This document shows positions 1 through 8,905 of a DNA stretch of 64,000 bases, piece by piece. Within the stretch, counting starts at the first letter, position 1; each line of letters opens with the position of its first letter. Made by a program: the position numbers and the translations under genes. The notes beneath the pieces are model-generated. The model was not told the origin of the DNA. It saw only the letters and a list, made by a program, of their open reading frames with translations, and did no database searches. Source of the DNA: Agrilactobacillus fermenti (GTDB lineage Bacteria > Bacillota > Bacilli > Lactobacillales > Lactobacillaceae); contig NZ_JACGCJ010000012.1 in NCBI RefSeq assembly GCF_021030645.1, forward strand, positions 1-64,000, given 5' to 3'.

Positions 1-2
1 TG

Positions 3-116
3 GGCATCAATGAAGCAACAATTAGGAAATATATCAGAGAACAGGAAAAACATGATATTGCCGTTGATAAATTAAGTGTTCGGGAATATGAAGACCCTTT
101 TAAGGGTAGTAAGTAG
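3..116 (+). CDS. tnpA: IS200/IS605-family transposase TnpA, C-terminal end (cut by window edge)
   Basis: Only the last 37 codons lie in the window, in the third frame from base 3. The peptide contains RKYIREQEKHD, in which a tyrosine is followed four residues later by glutamine. This is the spacing of the catalytic Tyr and helper Gln on the last helix of Y1 (HUH) single-strand transposases such as IS608 TnpA. The tail ends in EYEDPFKG, typical of short IS200-type TnpA proteins as I recall them. The HUH histidines would lie upstream, outside the window, so intactness cannot be judged. The family call rests on the Tyr/Gln helix plus the hairpin-rich right end that follows. Confidence 0.72.
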   Translation, partial: GINEATIRKYIREQEKHDIAVDKLSVREYEDPFKGSK

Positions 117-255
117 TACAAGCACCCCTTAAGGGGTGAGCAAAAGTGGCAAGGACAAATTGGCTTGAACTAAAAAGCCAGCGTCTTTAGGCGCTGGTCG
201 GTAATAGAGGCTTATAGCCTCAGAGCAAACCACCCGTTTGACGGGTGGTTTTGAT
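117..255 (+). mobile_element. Right end of the IS200/IS605-type element, with a chain of hairpins
   Basis: Straight after the tnpA stop come four strong inverted repeats. They are a perfect 16-base palindrome (123-138), CCAGCG/CGCTGG (178-183 with 192-197), GAGGCT/AGCCTC (207-212 with 216-221), and a 10-bp stem AACCACCCGT/ACGGGTGGTT (228-237 with 241-250) followed by TTGAT. The last is the type of subterminal hairpin that Y1 transposases recognise at the right end, and the element probably ends within a few bases of 255. The other hairpins make the region look like a folded RNA. No tnpB is visible in the window. Confidence 0.6.
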
Positions 256-268
256 TAGTTAAGACTTA

Positions 269-289
269 AGACTGACGATAAATCAGTCT
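269..289. promoter_or_regulatory. Inverted repeat upstream of liaF, candidate LiaR operator
   Basis: AGACTGA (269-275) is repeated inverted as TCAGTCT (283-289) around a 7-base centre, about 30 bases upstream of a TACAAT -10-like hexamer (321-326) that precedes liaF. The dyad has the shape of a response-regulator operator and lies where autoregulation by LiaR would act. There is no T-run after it, so it is not a terminator. The assignment to LiaR is inference from position. Confidence 0.35.
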
Positions 290-362
290 AAAACGTTTTT
301 CCTTGGGCTTGAATTGTTGGTACAATAGTACTTAGATAAATCGGATAACAGGAGCGGTGTGC

Positions 363-1142
363 ATGAGTCGAATTTGGACCGTTTTTACTTTAATGATCAT
401 GTTTGTGCTAGCTATGTTGGGTTGGCAGATTTTTACAAACCCAAGTTCGCTGACAGCAATGATTATCGGTGTATTTTTATTATTAATTCGTTCTACTAAA
501 AAGAAAAAAAGATCACAAAAAAACTCAGACCGACTATTAATTTTTGGCTTGATTTTTATGATGCTAAGTCTAGGTCAAAATATTAGTTTTTGGTTTTTGA
601 TGCTATTGATTGCATTTTTAATGATAGCTTTATATGGTAGTGCAAATGGCTGGCATGATTCTAAGAATACGTTCAGCAGTTGGATGCCATGGAACCAAAA
701 GTCGTATTTGGCACCAGAATTTAAAACTGATACTATGAAAGATAAAGCCACAGATTCAGAAACGGATCATGTTAAAATGAAGCGCCAGTCGTGGTTTGGC
801 AATACTGCTTTTGGCTCGGATCTTTATTTGTGGGATGATATGAATTTATCAATTGTTGCCGGTGACACAATTGTTGATCTCGGAAATACACTGTTGCCAA
901 CTGAACGCGAGAACATTATTATTATGCGTAAAGGCTTCGGCCGTACACGCATACTTGTACCAGTAGGCACCAAGGTTCAAGTCAATCATTCAGTCTTTTT
1001 TGGAAAGTTAGTTTTGGATCAGGAGACAATGCAATTACACAATGAAAATATTTCAGTAACCCTAGATGCGGAGAATAGCAATCGAGAATTGCGTATTATT
1101 ACAAATGTTTGGGTTGGCGACCTCGAGGTGATCTACGTATGA
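363..1142 (+). CDS. liaF: LiaF-type membrane inhibitor of the envelope-stress two-component system
   Basis: 259 residues. The N-terminal third holds about four closely spaced hydrophobic segments. After a polar linker, the C-terminal third is the beta-rich 'cell wall-active antibiotics response' domain (WFGNTAFGSDLYLWDDMN through TNVWVGDLEVIYV). LiaF proteins keep the LiaS kinase off until cell-wall antibiotics perturb the envelope. ATG 363 has GGAG eight bases upstream; an in-frame GTG at 357 would be too close to it. The stop overlaps the liaS start by four bases (ATGA), and the liaF-liaS-liaR order supports the call. Confidence 0.88.
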   Translation: MSRIWTVFTLMIMFVLAMLGWQIFTNPSSLTAMIIGVFLLLIRSTKKKKRSQKNSDRLLIFGLIFMMLSLGQNISFWFLMLLIAFLMIALYGSANGWHDSKNTFSSWMPWNQKSYLAPEFKTDTMKDKATDSETDHVKMKRQSWFGNTAFGSDLYLWDDMNLSIVAGDTIVDLGNTLLPTERENIIIMRKGFGRTRILVPVGTKVQVNHSVFFGKLVLDQETMQLHNENISVTLDAENSNRELRIITNVWVGDLEVIYV

Positions 1143-2179
1143 ATCGTTCATCAAGGTTACCTGTCTTTTTTGTCACAACACTTACAGTGCTTGCATTATT
1201 GGTAATGATTAGTTTTGCTTATTTTTTACCTAAACACAATATCAATGGTTTGCTACAGTTATTACAACAGCCTATTTATGATGTACCTTTAGCTGTTTTT
1301 TTTGTTGTTCTTGCGGTTTTAACTGGTTTTATTGCAACTTTGACATCATTTGTGATTGATCGACGGGATACTGTCTATTACCAAAGTAAATTGACGGCTC
1401 TAGCGAATCAGCAGTATCAGGCGTCTACTTTGCGAACGGTTGGTGCTACAGCGACAGATCAAACAATTGAAGCGATTCGTCAGCAGCTCATCAAATTACA
1501 GCAGGAAGTTCAGATTTATTCTGAACAGCCTATTGACGTTTCTGGAGAATCAAAAGAAAAAATTTTGGAAGATGAACGTCATCGCTTGGCTAGGGAACTG
1601 CATGATTCTGTGAGCCAGCAGCTTTTTGCAGCGATGATGATGCTGTCAGCTCTCAATGAAACCGTTAAAAAACAGCCGAATACGGCAGTTTTTTCTAAAC
1701 AGGTTGCAACAATCGAAAAAGTCATTAATGAATCTCAATCAGAAATGCGGGCCTTATTATTACATTTGCGGCCAACCAATTTGGAAGGTAAAAGTCTGAA
1801 GCAAGGCATCGACTCATTGGTCAAAGAACTACAGTCTAAAATTAAAATAGATATTCATGCTGACCTAGATGATGTAAAATTACCATCAGGCGTTGAAGAT
1901 AACCTATTTCGAATCGTTCAAGAGTTATTTTCAAATACCTTGCGTCATGCCAAGGCTAACCGCATTGATATTTTTTTGAAGCAGCTCGACCAGTTGATTT
2001 TATTAAAAGTTGTAGATGATGGCGTTGGCTTTGACACAAAGATGACGCGGGAAACGGGTAGTTATGGGTTGAAAAATATTAAGGAACGAACAAGTGCTAT
2101 TGGTGGTCAAATCAAAATCATCAGTTTTCCCAATGAAGGTACGAGTGTCGAAATTAGAATTCCAGTCATAAAGGAGTAA
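1139..2179 (+). CDS. liaS: LiaS/VraS-type sensor histidine kinase
   Basis: 346 residues. Two transmembrane segments near the N-terminus (about 10-30 and 50-75) with only a short loop between them fit an intramembrane-sensing kinase. A coiled linker follows, then a HisKA_3 domain with ERHRLARELHDSVSQQ (His155 is the phosphoacceptor) and a HATPase_c domain (N box in FRIVQELFSNTLRHA, G1 box VDDGVGFD, GLKNIKER). ATG 1139 overlaps the liaF stop and has GAGGTG nine bases upstream; an ATG 30 bases earlier in frame would overlap liaF more and lacks such a site. It should phosphorylate LiaR in response to cell-wall stress. Confidence 0.92.
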   Translation: MNRSSRLPVFFVTTLTVLALLVMISFAYFLPKHNINGLLQLLQQPIYDVPLAVFFVVLAVLTGFIATLTSFVIDRRDTVYYQSKLTALANQQYQASTLRTVGATATDQTIEAIRQQLIKLQQEVQIYSEQPIDVSGESKEKILEDERHRLARELHDSVSQQLFAAMMMLSALNETVKKQPNTAVFSKQVATIEKVINESQSEMRALLLHLRPTNLEGKSLKQGIDSLVKELQSKIKIDIHADLDDVKLPSGVEDNLFRIVQELFSNTLRHAKANRIDIFLKQLDQLILLKVVDDGVGFDTKMTRETGSYGLKNIKERTSAIGGQIKIISFPNEGTSVEIRIPVIKE

Positions 2180-2185
2180 ATAACA

Positions 2186-2818
2186 TTGATTAAAGTTTTG
2201 ATCGTTGACGACCATGAGATGGTACGCTTAGGTATTTCTACATATTTACAAATTCAAGATGACATAGAAGTTGTTGGCGAGGCCGTTGATGGTGCGGATG
2301 GCTTAAAGCAAGCATTAGAATTAAAGCCCGATGTTATTTTAATGGATGTTGTTATGCCAAAAATGGATGGAATCGAGGCAACCAAGAAAATATTAGCTGA
2401 TTGGCCTGAAGCAAAAATTATTATCTTGACGAGTTTTATTGATGATGAAAAAGTTTATCCAGCTATTGAAGCTGGTGCAGCCTCTTATATTTTGAAGACA
2501 TCTACTGCTGAAGAAATTGCTAAAGCGATTCGCCAGACTTATGCTGGGGAGAGTGTACTTGAACCTGAAGTAACCACTAAGATGATGAATCATATTTCTC
2601 ATCAAAATAAACCAGAATTATATGATGATTTAACGAAACGTGAACAAGAAGTGTTACAATTGATTGCTCAAGGGAAAAGTAATCAAGAAATTGCCGATGA
2701 ACTTTTTATTACTCTAAAAACAGTCAAAACACATGTTTCTAATATTTTATCTAAGTTACAAGTTGAGGATCGGACTCAAGCTGCAATTTATGCTTTTAAA
2801 CATGGATTGGTTTCCTAA
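2186..2818 (+). CDS. liaR: LiaR/VraR-type response regulator (NarL/FixJ family)
   Basis: 210 residues with the TTG start at 2186 placed by AAGGAG ten bases upstream. The receiver domain carries the acidic pair in VDDHE and the phosphorylated Asp54 in [12 protein letters not shown]. The C-terminal LuxR-type helix-turn-helix ([22 protein letters not shown] through [13 protein letters not shown]) binds DNA. It is the output of the LiaFS system and the last gene of the operon. The targets are not shown by the sequence, but the dyad upstream of liaF is a candidate. Confidence 0.93.
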   Translation: MIKVLIVDDHEMVRLGISTYLQIQDDIEVVGEAVDGADGLKQALELKPDVILMDVVMPKMDGIEATKKILADWPEAKIIILTSFIDDEKVYPAIEAGAASYILKTSTAEEIAKAIRQTYAGESVLEPEVTTKMMNHISHQNKPELYDDLTKREQEVLQLIAQGKSNQEIADELFITLKTVKTHVSNILSKLQVEDRTQAAIYAFKHGLVS

Positions 2819-2831
2819 GTTAAAGACGATT

Positions 2832-2840
2832 TGGTATAAT
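2832..2840 (+). promoter_or_regulatory. Extended -10 promoter before the HesB-like gene
   Basis: TGGTATAAT is a perfect extended -10 (TG-N-TATAAT) 47 bases before the ATG at 2887. No good -35 is present, which such promoters can do without. It starts just after the liaR stop, so the next gene is probably transcribed on its own. Confidence 0.6.
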
Positions 2841-2886
2841 GCAACCGTAAGATTTTTGCAAATAAATGATAAAGGGGTATTTTCAA

Positions 2887-3189
2887 ATGGAAATAACCGT
2901 TTCTGAGGCCGCAATAAATTGGTTTAAGTCAGAGATGTCCTTAAAGCCTGGTGAAGGCATCCGATTTTTTGGTAAGGTTTACGGCAAGACTCAGGTTCAT
3001 GAGGGTTTTTCAATTGGGATCGAAAAAGGAATTGCGGCTGATCCGTTGGTAAAAGAAACAATTTTTGGACTAATCTTCTCAGTAGACAAAACTGACGAAT
3101 GGTTCTTTGCTGGCTATGATTTAGCTGTAGATTATAACGTGCAAAAAGAAGAGCCGGTCTATAATTTTTTAGCAGAAGATAAACAATAA
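2887..3189 (+). CDS. yneR: HesB/YneR-like (IscA-fold) protein lacking cysteines
   Basis: 100 residues from ATG 2887, preceded by AAGGGG; an ATG at 2866 lies upstream of that site and lacks its own. The order of segments (AAINWFKSEMSLKPGEGIRFFGKVYG, GFSIGIEK, DEWFFAGYDLAVDYN) matches the short YneR group of the HesB/IscA superfamily in Firmicutes. The protein contains no cysteine, so the Cys-based Fe-S role of true IscA cannot apply; the function of this subgroup is unknown. It is followed by a strong terminator and stands as a single-gene unit. Confidence 0.78.
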   Translation: MEITVSEAAINWFKSEMSLKPGEGIRFFGKVYGKTQVHEGFSIGIEKGIAADPLVKETIFGLIFSVDKTDEWFFAGYDLAVDYNVQKEEPVYNFLAEDKQ

Positions 3190-3263
3190 AGCGTTTAATA
3201 AATCATTTATTTCAATTTAGTTTTCAGGTAGATTTTTGTACTATCTGAACACTTATATACGAT

Positions 3264-3356
3264 AAAAAGGACTGAAGTCTCAAAACACTGCCTTACAATC
3301 ATTTAGATCTTTGATCTAATGGTCGTAAGCTCTGCAAAGACTTTCAGCCCTTTTTT
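3264..3356. terminator. Composite bidirectional terminator between convergent genes
   Basis: The outer arms start as AAAAAGG and end as CCCTTTTTT and pair over about 17 bases. Inside them a second long stem runs from CTTAC (3292-3296) to GTAAG (3325-3329) around TTAGATC/GATCTAA. A and T tracts on both sides let it serve the HesB-like gene on plus and the YfhO-like gene on minus. At 93 bases it is longer than the other terminators here. Confidence 0.8.
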
Positions 3357-3371
3357 AGTTACAAAATCAAA

Positions 3372-5993
3372 TTAATCTGATTTGCGGTTGACAAGTTCAA
3401 AAATGATAATTAGTAAAATGCCTAGAAAAGATAGACCTACACCAAGCATTAATAGTGGCGGGCGATAACTAAATTTAATTTTATGTTGACCCGGATCCAA
3501 TTCTGCACCTAAAAAAGTCTGCTGAATATGTGTGATTTTATGTGCTTTCCCATCAACAGTTAAGTGCCAGCCCTTGCTGTAAGGAATAGTTGTCATCATT
3601 AACTGTTGGTTTGTTTTTACATTGATCGAGCCACTGATACTTGTTGGTGTTGTCTGCACTCGCTTAAGTGCAGTAGCCTGGGTTTGGTTGATCCAATTCT
3701 TAAATAGAGCCATATTGAAACGATTAATTGAAATATTATCAAGCCAAAGATCGTTTTTCTTTAAGATGATTTTGATCGTGATAGTTTGTCCTTGCTGCTG
3801 ATCAGCTACACCATAAACAAGCGGATTATCATAGCTATCTTCTAGTTGCAGGTTTTGATTATTAATTGTCAACGAGACCAACTTATTGTTTAGACTAGAA
3901 CCCCAGGTGAGATAGTACGGGTCATCTGTTCGTGGCACAAAAGTCAATTCGAGCATGGCTGTTTTTTTCGGGTTGATTTTTACATAATCCTGGCCAACAC
4001 TCTTTTTCTTCAATCGCAAATTGTGGCGTTTGATTTGATAATTATTAGGTTCGAAAAGTGGTTGATTGAAATTAGGATTAATCGCGTGGAACCAAGATTC
4101 TTGTTGTGCAAGGGGAAAATCGACATATTGTTTTGCCCGTAAAATTTGTCGGTTAGCCACAAATGCAATTGGCAGCGTCATAGGATTATAATGGATAGTT
4201 TGCAGCGGTAGAACATCGATCGTATTATATTCACTTAAATCAGGCCGGGAAGCAACATTTTTAAAAACGGTGTTCGGTGTAAGTTCATTTTTAGGTAAAG
4301 TGTTTTCGGTACGCTGCTGCATGAAATAGCGCATATCTAAAAGTGCATCTGTAAAAATTGTGCCATTATTATAAGTTACAAAACCATCACCTTTATCTTG
4401 GCCCATACGTCCGTAGAAGTGGGTGAGAGCTGGTTCCATCATTGAATTAAATTGTGAACCACCGTTATAGTTTGCTTGCATTGGATCATTTTTTGTGCGT
4501 TCATAAGTTTTACCAATACGATAAAACGTTGCATTGGCTTTTTGTTTAACTGCTTGGGCTCCTGAAACCAATTGACTGGTGTAATCAGTGAAATCTGATT
4601 CATTAAGGTAAGTAATGTTGTTTAAAGAAAAAATTAAGTTGCCAGCCAATTCAATTGTTGTCACAACTGTAATAATGGTGCTGATACCGACGGCTCGATT
4701 TGTTTTAAGTGTTAATAGTACTAGCATTAACAGCATTAATAGAACCGTAATAAAAATTTGATCTTTTTCTATGAAGTTGACGTTTTTGATCTGCCAAAAT
4801 GCAAGAGCACCTAAAATACCCGTGAAAACCAACGCTAATGCAATCTGTAATCTATTGACTGTTTCGATGAAGTGAAAACTATAGGCCGATAAAATCAGTA
4901 GCCAAAAACTAACGACAAAAGAAAATCGATAAGGGTACCACACGGGAAATTGAAAACCATGCCAGAAGAGATCAAAGGGTTCAAAAAATAGGGAAACGAT
5001 CAGAAAAATAGTGATGAAGGCTGCTGTAATTTTGGCTCGCAGTGGAATCTGTCGTAACGTGAAGAAAAATAAAAAGCCAAAAATAGCTAAAGAACCAACA
5101 AATATATTTGCTTGACCAGTTGACATTTGGTCAAAATTAAAGCTCCCCATAATCAGCTTCAACATTAATTTGTAGGGGGCATATTCTATTTGCCATTTGA
5201 TGTGTTGGATCGTATATTGCCCTTTGCTTTCAGACAAAGCGAAAAGTGTCGGTAATAACAGGACACTACTCGTTAATACCGCAGCTAAAGCGCTTAAAAA
5301 GAAGTGCCATGTTTGTCTAAATAAACGCGACCAGTTGCGAAAATACAAGGCAGCCTGAAATATGAAATATAAAGTTACGAAAATAACGATCATATAGCCA
5401 ATATAATAATTGAGTAAAATCGCAATTGCGAGCCAAATCGAAAAAGCTATGCTGTATTTTTGTTTAAAAAACTGAGGCACATACAGACAGACTAAAGGCA
5501 AAACGATAACTGCATCTAACCACATTAAATTGAAATGATTAACAATCAAATAACTCATGAGCGCAAAACTAACGGCATAGGCAATCGTTAAAGGGCCAAG
5601 CTGAAGCTTGCTTCTTTTGAAAAAAATGGCTGCAGTTAACCCAGCGAAACCAAATTTTAGGATGGAGATCAAATAAATGGCAACAGGCAGTAATTGTTGT
5701 GGAAATAAGAGTAATATTATATTTAGTGGACTAATCAGGTAATAGGCACTAACGCCTAACATGTCCCCACCCAAAGCTTTACTGAATGAATAAATTAAAT
5801 TTGTTGGATGGGTCAAAATATTTTGTTTGAAGTACGCAAAGAAATCGATATATTGTTGACCAAGGTCTACGGTCAACAAAGAGCTTTTGCCAAAAGGATA
5901 GGCGCCTCGGTACATAAAGTAAAACAACAGACTAAAGGCGGGTATTAAAAAACTAAAAATATAGATATAATGACGTTTAAGATAACTGTGCAA
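3372..5993 (-). CDS. yfhO: YfhO-family multi-pass membrane protein (GT-C-like)
   Basis: 873 residues with about 12-14 hydrophobic helices filling the first half, a large extracytoplasmic beta-rich part (about residues 490-840) and a final helix before NRKSD. Length and layout are those of YfhO proteins, which resemble GT-C glycosyltransferases. Relatives decorate wall or lipoteichoic acids using undecaprenyl-phosphate sugars; that role here is inference. The start is TTG at 5993, with GAGGT seven bases upstream on the minus strand. It stands alone, divergent from the PBP gene, and ends against the composite terminator. Confidence 0.8.
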   Translation of the reverse strand: MHSYLKRHYIYIFSFLIPAFSLLFYFMYRGAYPFGKSSLLTVDLGQQYIDFFAYFKQNILTHPTNLIYSFSKALGGDMLGVSAYYLISPLNIILLLFPQQLLPVAIYLISILKFGFAGLTAAIFFKRSKLQLGPLTIAYAVSFALMSYLIVNHFNLMWLDAVIVLPLVCLYVPQFFKQKYSIAFSIWLAIAILLNYYIGYMIVIFVTLYFIFQAALYFRNWSRLFRQTWHFFLSALAAVLTSSVLLLPTLFALSESKGQYTIQHIKWQIEYAPYKLMLKLIMGSFNFDQMSTGQANIFVGSLAIFGFLFFFTLRQIPLRAKITAAFITIFLIVSLFFEPFDLFWHGFQFPVWYPYRFSFVVSFWLLILSAYSFHFIETVNRLQIALALVFTGILGALAFWQIKNVNFIEKDQIFITVLLMLLMLVLLTLKTNRAVGISTIITVVTTIELAGNLIFSLNNITYLNESDFTDYTSQLVSGAQAVKQKANATFYRIGKTYERTKNDPMQANYNGGSQFNSMMEPALTHFYGRMGQDKGDGFVTYNNGTIFTDALLDMRYFMQQRTENTLPKNELTPNTVFKNVASRPDLSEYNTIDVLPLQTIHYNPMTLPIAFVANRQILRAKQYVDFPLAQQESWFHAINPNFNQPLFEPNNYQIKRHNLRLKKKSVGQDYVKINPKKTAMLELTFVPRTDDPYYLTWGSSLNNKLVSLTINNQNLQLEDSYDNPLVYGVADQQQGQTITIKIILKKNDLWLDNISINRFNMALFKNWINQTQATALKRVQTTPTSISGSINVKTNQQLMMTTIPYSKGWHLTVDGKAHKITHIQQTFLGAELDPGQHKIKFSYRPPLLMLGVGLSFLGILLIIIFELVNRKSD

Positions 5994-6048
5994 TTTTTTG
6001 ACCTCGTAATGTAAAAATTAAAATTAACTGAAAACTATATATGAAAGG

Positions 6049-6077
6049 TTATCAAATCGTACTTTTTATATTACAAT
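6049..6077 (+). promoter_or_regulatory. Promoter for the PBP gene
   Basis: TTATCA (6049-6054), a 17-base spacer and TACAAT (6072-6077) lie about 68 bases before the TTG start of the class B PBP. It is the best sigma-A-like match in the divergent gap. Confidence 0.5.
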
Positions 6078-6144
6078 AAAGAGCGACTCATTATCAATCG
6101 CTAAAACAAGTTACTTGTAATCGAATCAATTAGGAGTTCATGCC

Positions 6145-8247
6145 TTGAAGTATTTAAAAAAACAAATCAAGACTACTGGAAGCTCGACGAAATCTCGAAT
6201 TCCCGTTCGTTTAAATATTCTATTTTTTATTGTATTTTTGCTATTTGCCGCCCTTGTTGCACAATTGGCTTATTTGCAAGTTATCCATGGCAGTTCTTTC
6301 CAAGCTGAAGTGAACCGGACTGATCGAACTGTGATTCAGGGTAATGTTCCTCGAGGCATGATCTATGACTCTAAAGGCCGTGTTTTAGTTGGTAATAAAG
6401 CAAATAGTGCGGTTACATTCACCAAGTCGATGAATGTTAAAACATCCGACCTGGCAACTGTTGCCCGTCGATTAAGCAATTATATTTCTGTCGACACAAG
6501 CAAATTGACGGATCGTGATTTGGCAGACTTTTATCTATCAGATAATAAAAAACTGCAGCGTGTGATTGATACATTGCCAAAGTCAAAGCGGACGACAAAA
6601 AATGGCGATAAGGTACCAGACGCGGTTTTATATAAATTAGCAGTCAACAAGGTTGCTAAGCAGAAATTAACTTTTTCGGCTAAAGAAAAACAACAAGCTG
6701 CGATTTTTAAAACTATGAGTGGTGCTTATCAACTTTCAACCGTGTTTATTAAAAATTCCGATGTAACTTCAAAAGAGGTCGCTGAAGTTAGTGAGCATTT
6801 GCAAAGTCTGCCAGGTGTCAATATCGGGACCGACTGGGAGCGAAATTATCCTAATGGAGATTCTATGTCAAGTATCATTGGTAATGTATCTAGTGAGAGT
6901 CAGGGACTGCCTGAAGATCAAATCAACTCTTTATTGGCTCAAGGCTATTCACGAAATGATCGAGTTGGGACAAGTTATCTTGAACAAGAATATGAAAATG
7001 TTCTGAAGGGGACTAAATCTCAAACTCAGGTAACTGTCGGCTCAAATAATCAGGTACTTAAATCTCAAACACTTTATACTGGGGATAAGGGTAGTAACCT
7101 TAACCTAACTGTTGATTCTAATTATCAAGCTAAAGTTGAGGCAGCACTTAAAAATGAATTTAATTTAGCTAAATCTAATGGACATGCTGGCTATTCTGAT
7201 GGTGCTTACGCAATTGCCATGAACCCTAAAACAGGGGCAATCCTGGCCATGGCTGGTGTGCGTAACGATCCCAAAACTGGTGAGACGACCGATGATGCAC
7301 TAGGTACAATCAATCGCTCTTTTGTTATGGGTTCTGCCGTGAAAGGTGCAACTGTTTTGGGAGCAATGATGGATGGTGTGATTACGCCATCTAGTAACTA
7401 TCAGTCAGATGATCCAATTTATTTACCAAGTACACCCGTTAAGAAATCCGTTTATCCTGTTGGAACTTTCTCAGGCATGAATGCTATTACAGCACTTGAG
7501 GTTTCTTCTAATATTTACATGATGCGCTTGGCTTTAAAAGAGGGTAATGCGCAATATGTTCCAAATTCTTATATCCATATGGATTCTGATATTTTCACAA
7601 AATTACGTGGTTATTTCTCACAATTTGGACTAGGCGTTAAGACGGGCATTGATATTCCAGGTGAAGCCCCTGCTTTCTTGGGGAGCACACTTAATGAGTA
7701 CGGGCAGTTAAAAGTGGGTTCAGCACTAGATTTATCTTATGGAAACTACGATGCATACACTTTAATTCAAATGGCCCAGTATGTTTCAACAATTGCTAAT
7801 GGTGGTTACCGCATGAAGCCTTATCTCGTTCAATCGATACAAAAAACCGATAATGATGGGACTCAAGGTGCTGTTCAAAGTTCAACTCAGCCAACAATTT
7901 TAAATCGAGTTGGTTTTACGGATTCACAATTAGATGTTGTTAAGACTGGTTTTTACAATGTTGTCCATGGTACTAATGGCTGGGGGACGGCACATACATT
8001 AAAAAGTGTTTCTCCATCAATCTCTGGTAAGACAGGGACGGCGCAATCATTTTATTCCGATGGTAAGAACTTGACACAAACTTTAACCTCAAGTTTTGTT
8101 GGTTATGCGCCATCAGATGACCCGCAGATTGCAGTAGCCGTTGTATTTCCAAACCTGTCTGAAAGTGCAAGTAACAGTCATTATAATTTAGATATGGCTA
8201 AAGAAATGTTCACGGATTACTTTAATACCCAAACAGCAGCTAAATAA
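6145..8247 (+). CDS. pbp2B: Class B penicillin-binding protein (PBP2B-like transpeptidase)
   Basis: 700 residues: short cytoplasmic tail, one membrane anchor (about 25-47), a dimerisation/pedestal domain beginning at VPRGMIYDSKGRVL, and the transpeptidase domain. The three active-site motifs are S397-A-V-K400, S454-S-N456 and K629-T-G. It crosslinks peptidoglycan, most likely at division or side-wall synthesis as for PBP2B of cocci and bacilli. Start TTG 6145 has AGGAG eight bases upstream. A four-codon-or-less ATG reading frame (6140) overlaps the start and is closed at once by TGA. The variant SxxK (SAVK) is not unusual. Exact paralogue class (2B or 2X) is uncertain; there are no PASTA repeats, which favours 2B. 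Confidence 0.87.
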   Translation: MKYLKKQIKTTGSSTKSRIPVRLNILFFIVFLLFAALVAQLAYLQVIHGSSFQAEVNRTDRTVIQGNVPRGMIYDSKGRVLVGNKANSAVTFTKSMNVKTSDLATVARRLSNYISVDTSKLTDRDLADFYLSDNKKLQRVIDTLPKSKRTTKNGDKVPDAVLYKLAVNKVAKQKLTFSAKEKQQAAIFKTMSGAYQLSTVFIKNSDVTSKEVAEVSEHLQSLPGVNIGTDWERNYPNGDSMSSIIGNVSSESQGLPEDQINSLLAQGYSRNDRVGTSYLEQEYENVLKGTKSQTQVTVGSNNQVLKSQTLYTGDKGSNLNLTVDSNYQAKVEAALKNEFNLAKSNGHAGYSDGAYAIAMNPKTGAILAMAGVRNDPKTGETTDDALGTINRSFVMGSAVKGATVLGAMMDGVITPSSNYQSDDPIYLPSTPVKKSVYPVGTFSGMNAITALEVSSNIYMMRLALKEGNAQYVPNSYIHMDSDIFTKLRGYFSQFGLGVKTGIDIPGEAPAFLGSTLNEYGQLKVGSALDLSYGNYDAYTLIQMAQYVSTIANGGYRMKPYLVQSIQKTDNDGTQGAVQSSTQPTILNRVGFTDSQLDVVKTGFYNVVHGTNGWGTAHTLKSVSPSISGKTGTAQSFYSDGKNLTQTLTSSFVGYAPSDDPQIAVAVVFPNLSESASNSHYNLDMAKEMFTDYFNTQTAAK

Positions 8248-8317
8248 TCTGTTTAGATTGTATTTCAATGTACAACATAAACATGATATGATATTGATTG
8301 ACCTAAGGGGGGCAATA

Positions 8318-8872
8318 ATGGATAAAGTCACTTTTCGGAAACAGCAAATCGATCGTTTGGTTTCATTTGCAAAAGACGATCAAAAGCAAAAAGAAGAAGC
8401 AGAGCTGACACAGAAGCTATTTCAAACAGAGGTATTTCAAAATGCGGAAACAATTGGTCTGACGATTAGTCAGGATATCGAACTCAATACCAAGCCGCTA
8501 ATTACAGCCATACAAAATTTAGGTAAACAAGTTTATGTGCCACGCACTTTAGCAGAATACCAAATGACTTTTTTACCGTATCCTGACAAAGAAACGGATC
8601 TTGAAAGAAGTTCTTTTGGCATTTTGGAACCTAAGCTGGATGAATCTAAACGACAAGATCCGCCTGATCTTGTCGTTGTTCCTGGAGTTGCATTTGCAAA
8701 AGATGGTAATTATCGGGTTGGCTTTGGCGCAGGCTATTATGATCGTTATTTGAATCGTTACCAACCACATACGATTACATTAGCGCTTTCACCCATGGTG
8801 TTTGATGAGCCGCAGTGGCCGGTATCTATGTTGGATGTGCCAATTGAGATATTGCTTGTCCCAGAACAATAG
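8318..8872 (+). CDS. fthC: 5-formyltetrahydrofolate cyclo-ligase
   Basis: 184 residues. The family signature GVAFAKDGNYRVGFGAGYYD near the C-terminus supplies the phosphate/folate loop, and the N-terminal KxxFRKQ-type lysine/arginine segment contacts ATP. The enzyme converts 5-formyl-THF to methenyl-THF with ATP, recycling a folate side product. ATG 8318 follows AAGGGGGG; an upstream in-frame TTG-type extension lacks a ribosome site. It precedes the rhomboid gene by 33 bases, as in many lactobacilli and bacilli (yqgN-yqgP). Confidence 0.93.
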   Translation: MDKVTFRKQQIDRLVSFAKDDQKQKEEAELTQKLFQTEVFQNAETIGLTISQDIELNTKPLITAIQNLGKQVYVPRTLAEYQMTFLPYPDKETDLERSSFGILEPKLDESKRQDPPDLVVVPGVAFAKDGNYRVGFGAGYYDRYLNRYQPHTITLALSPMVFDEPQWPVSMLDVPIEILLVPEQ

Positions 8873-8905
8873 GCAGAATGTGTTAATGTCCAAAGGAGAT
8901 GTCGC

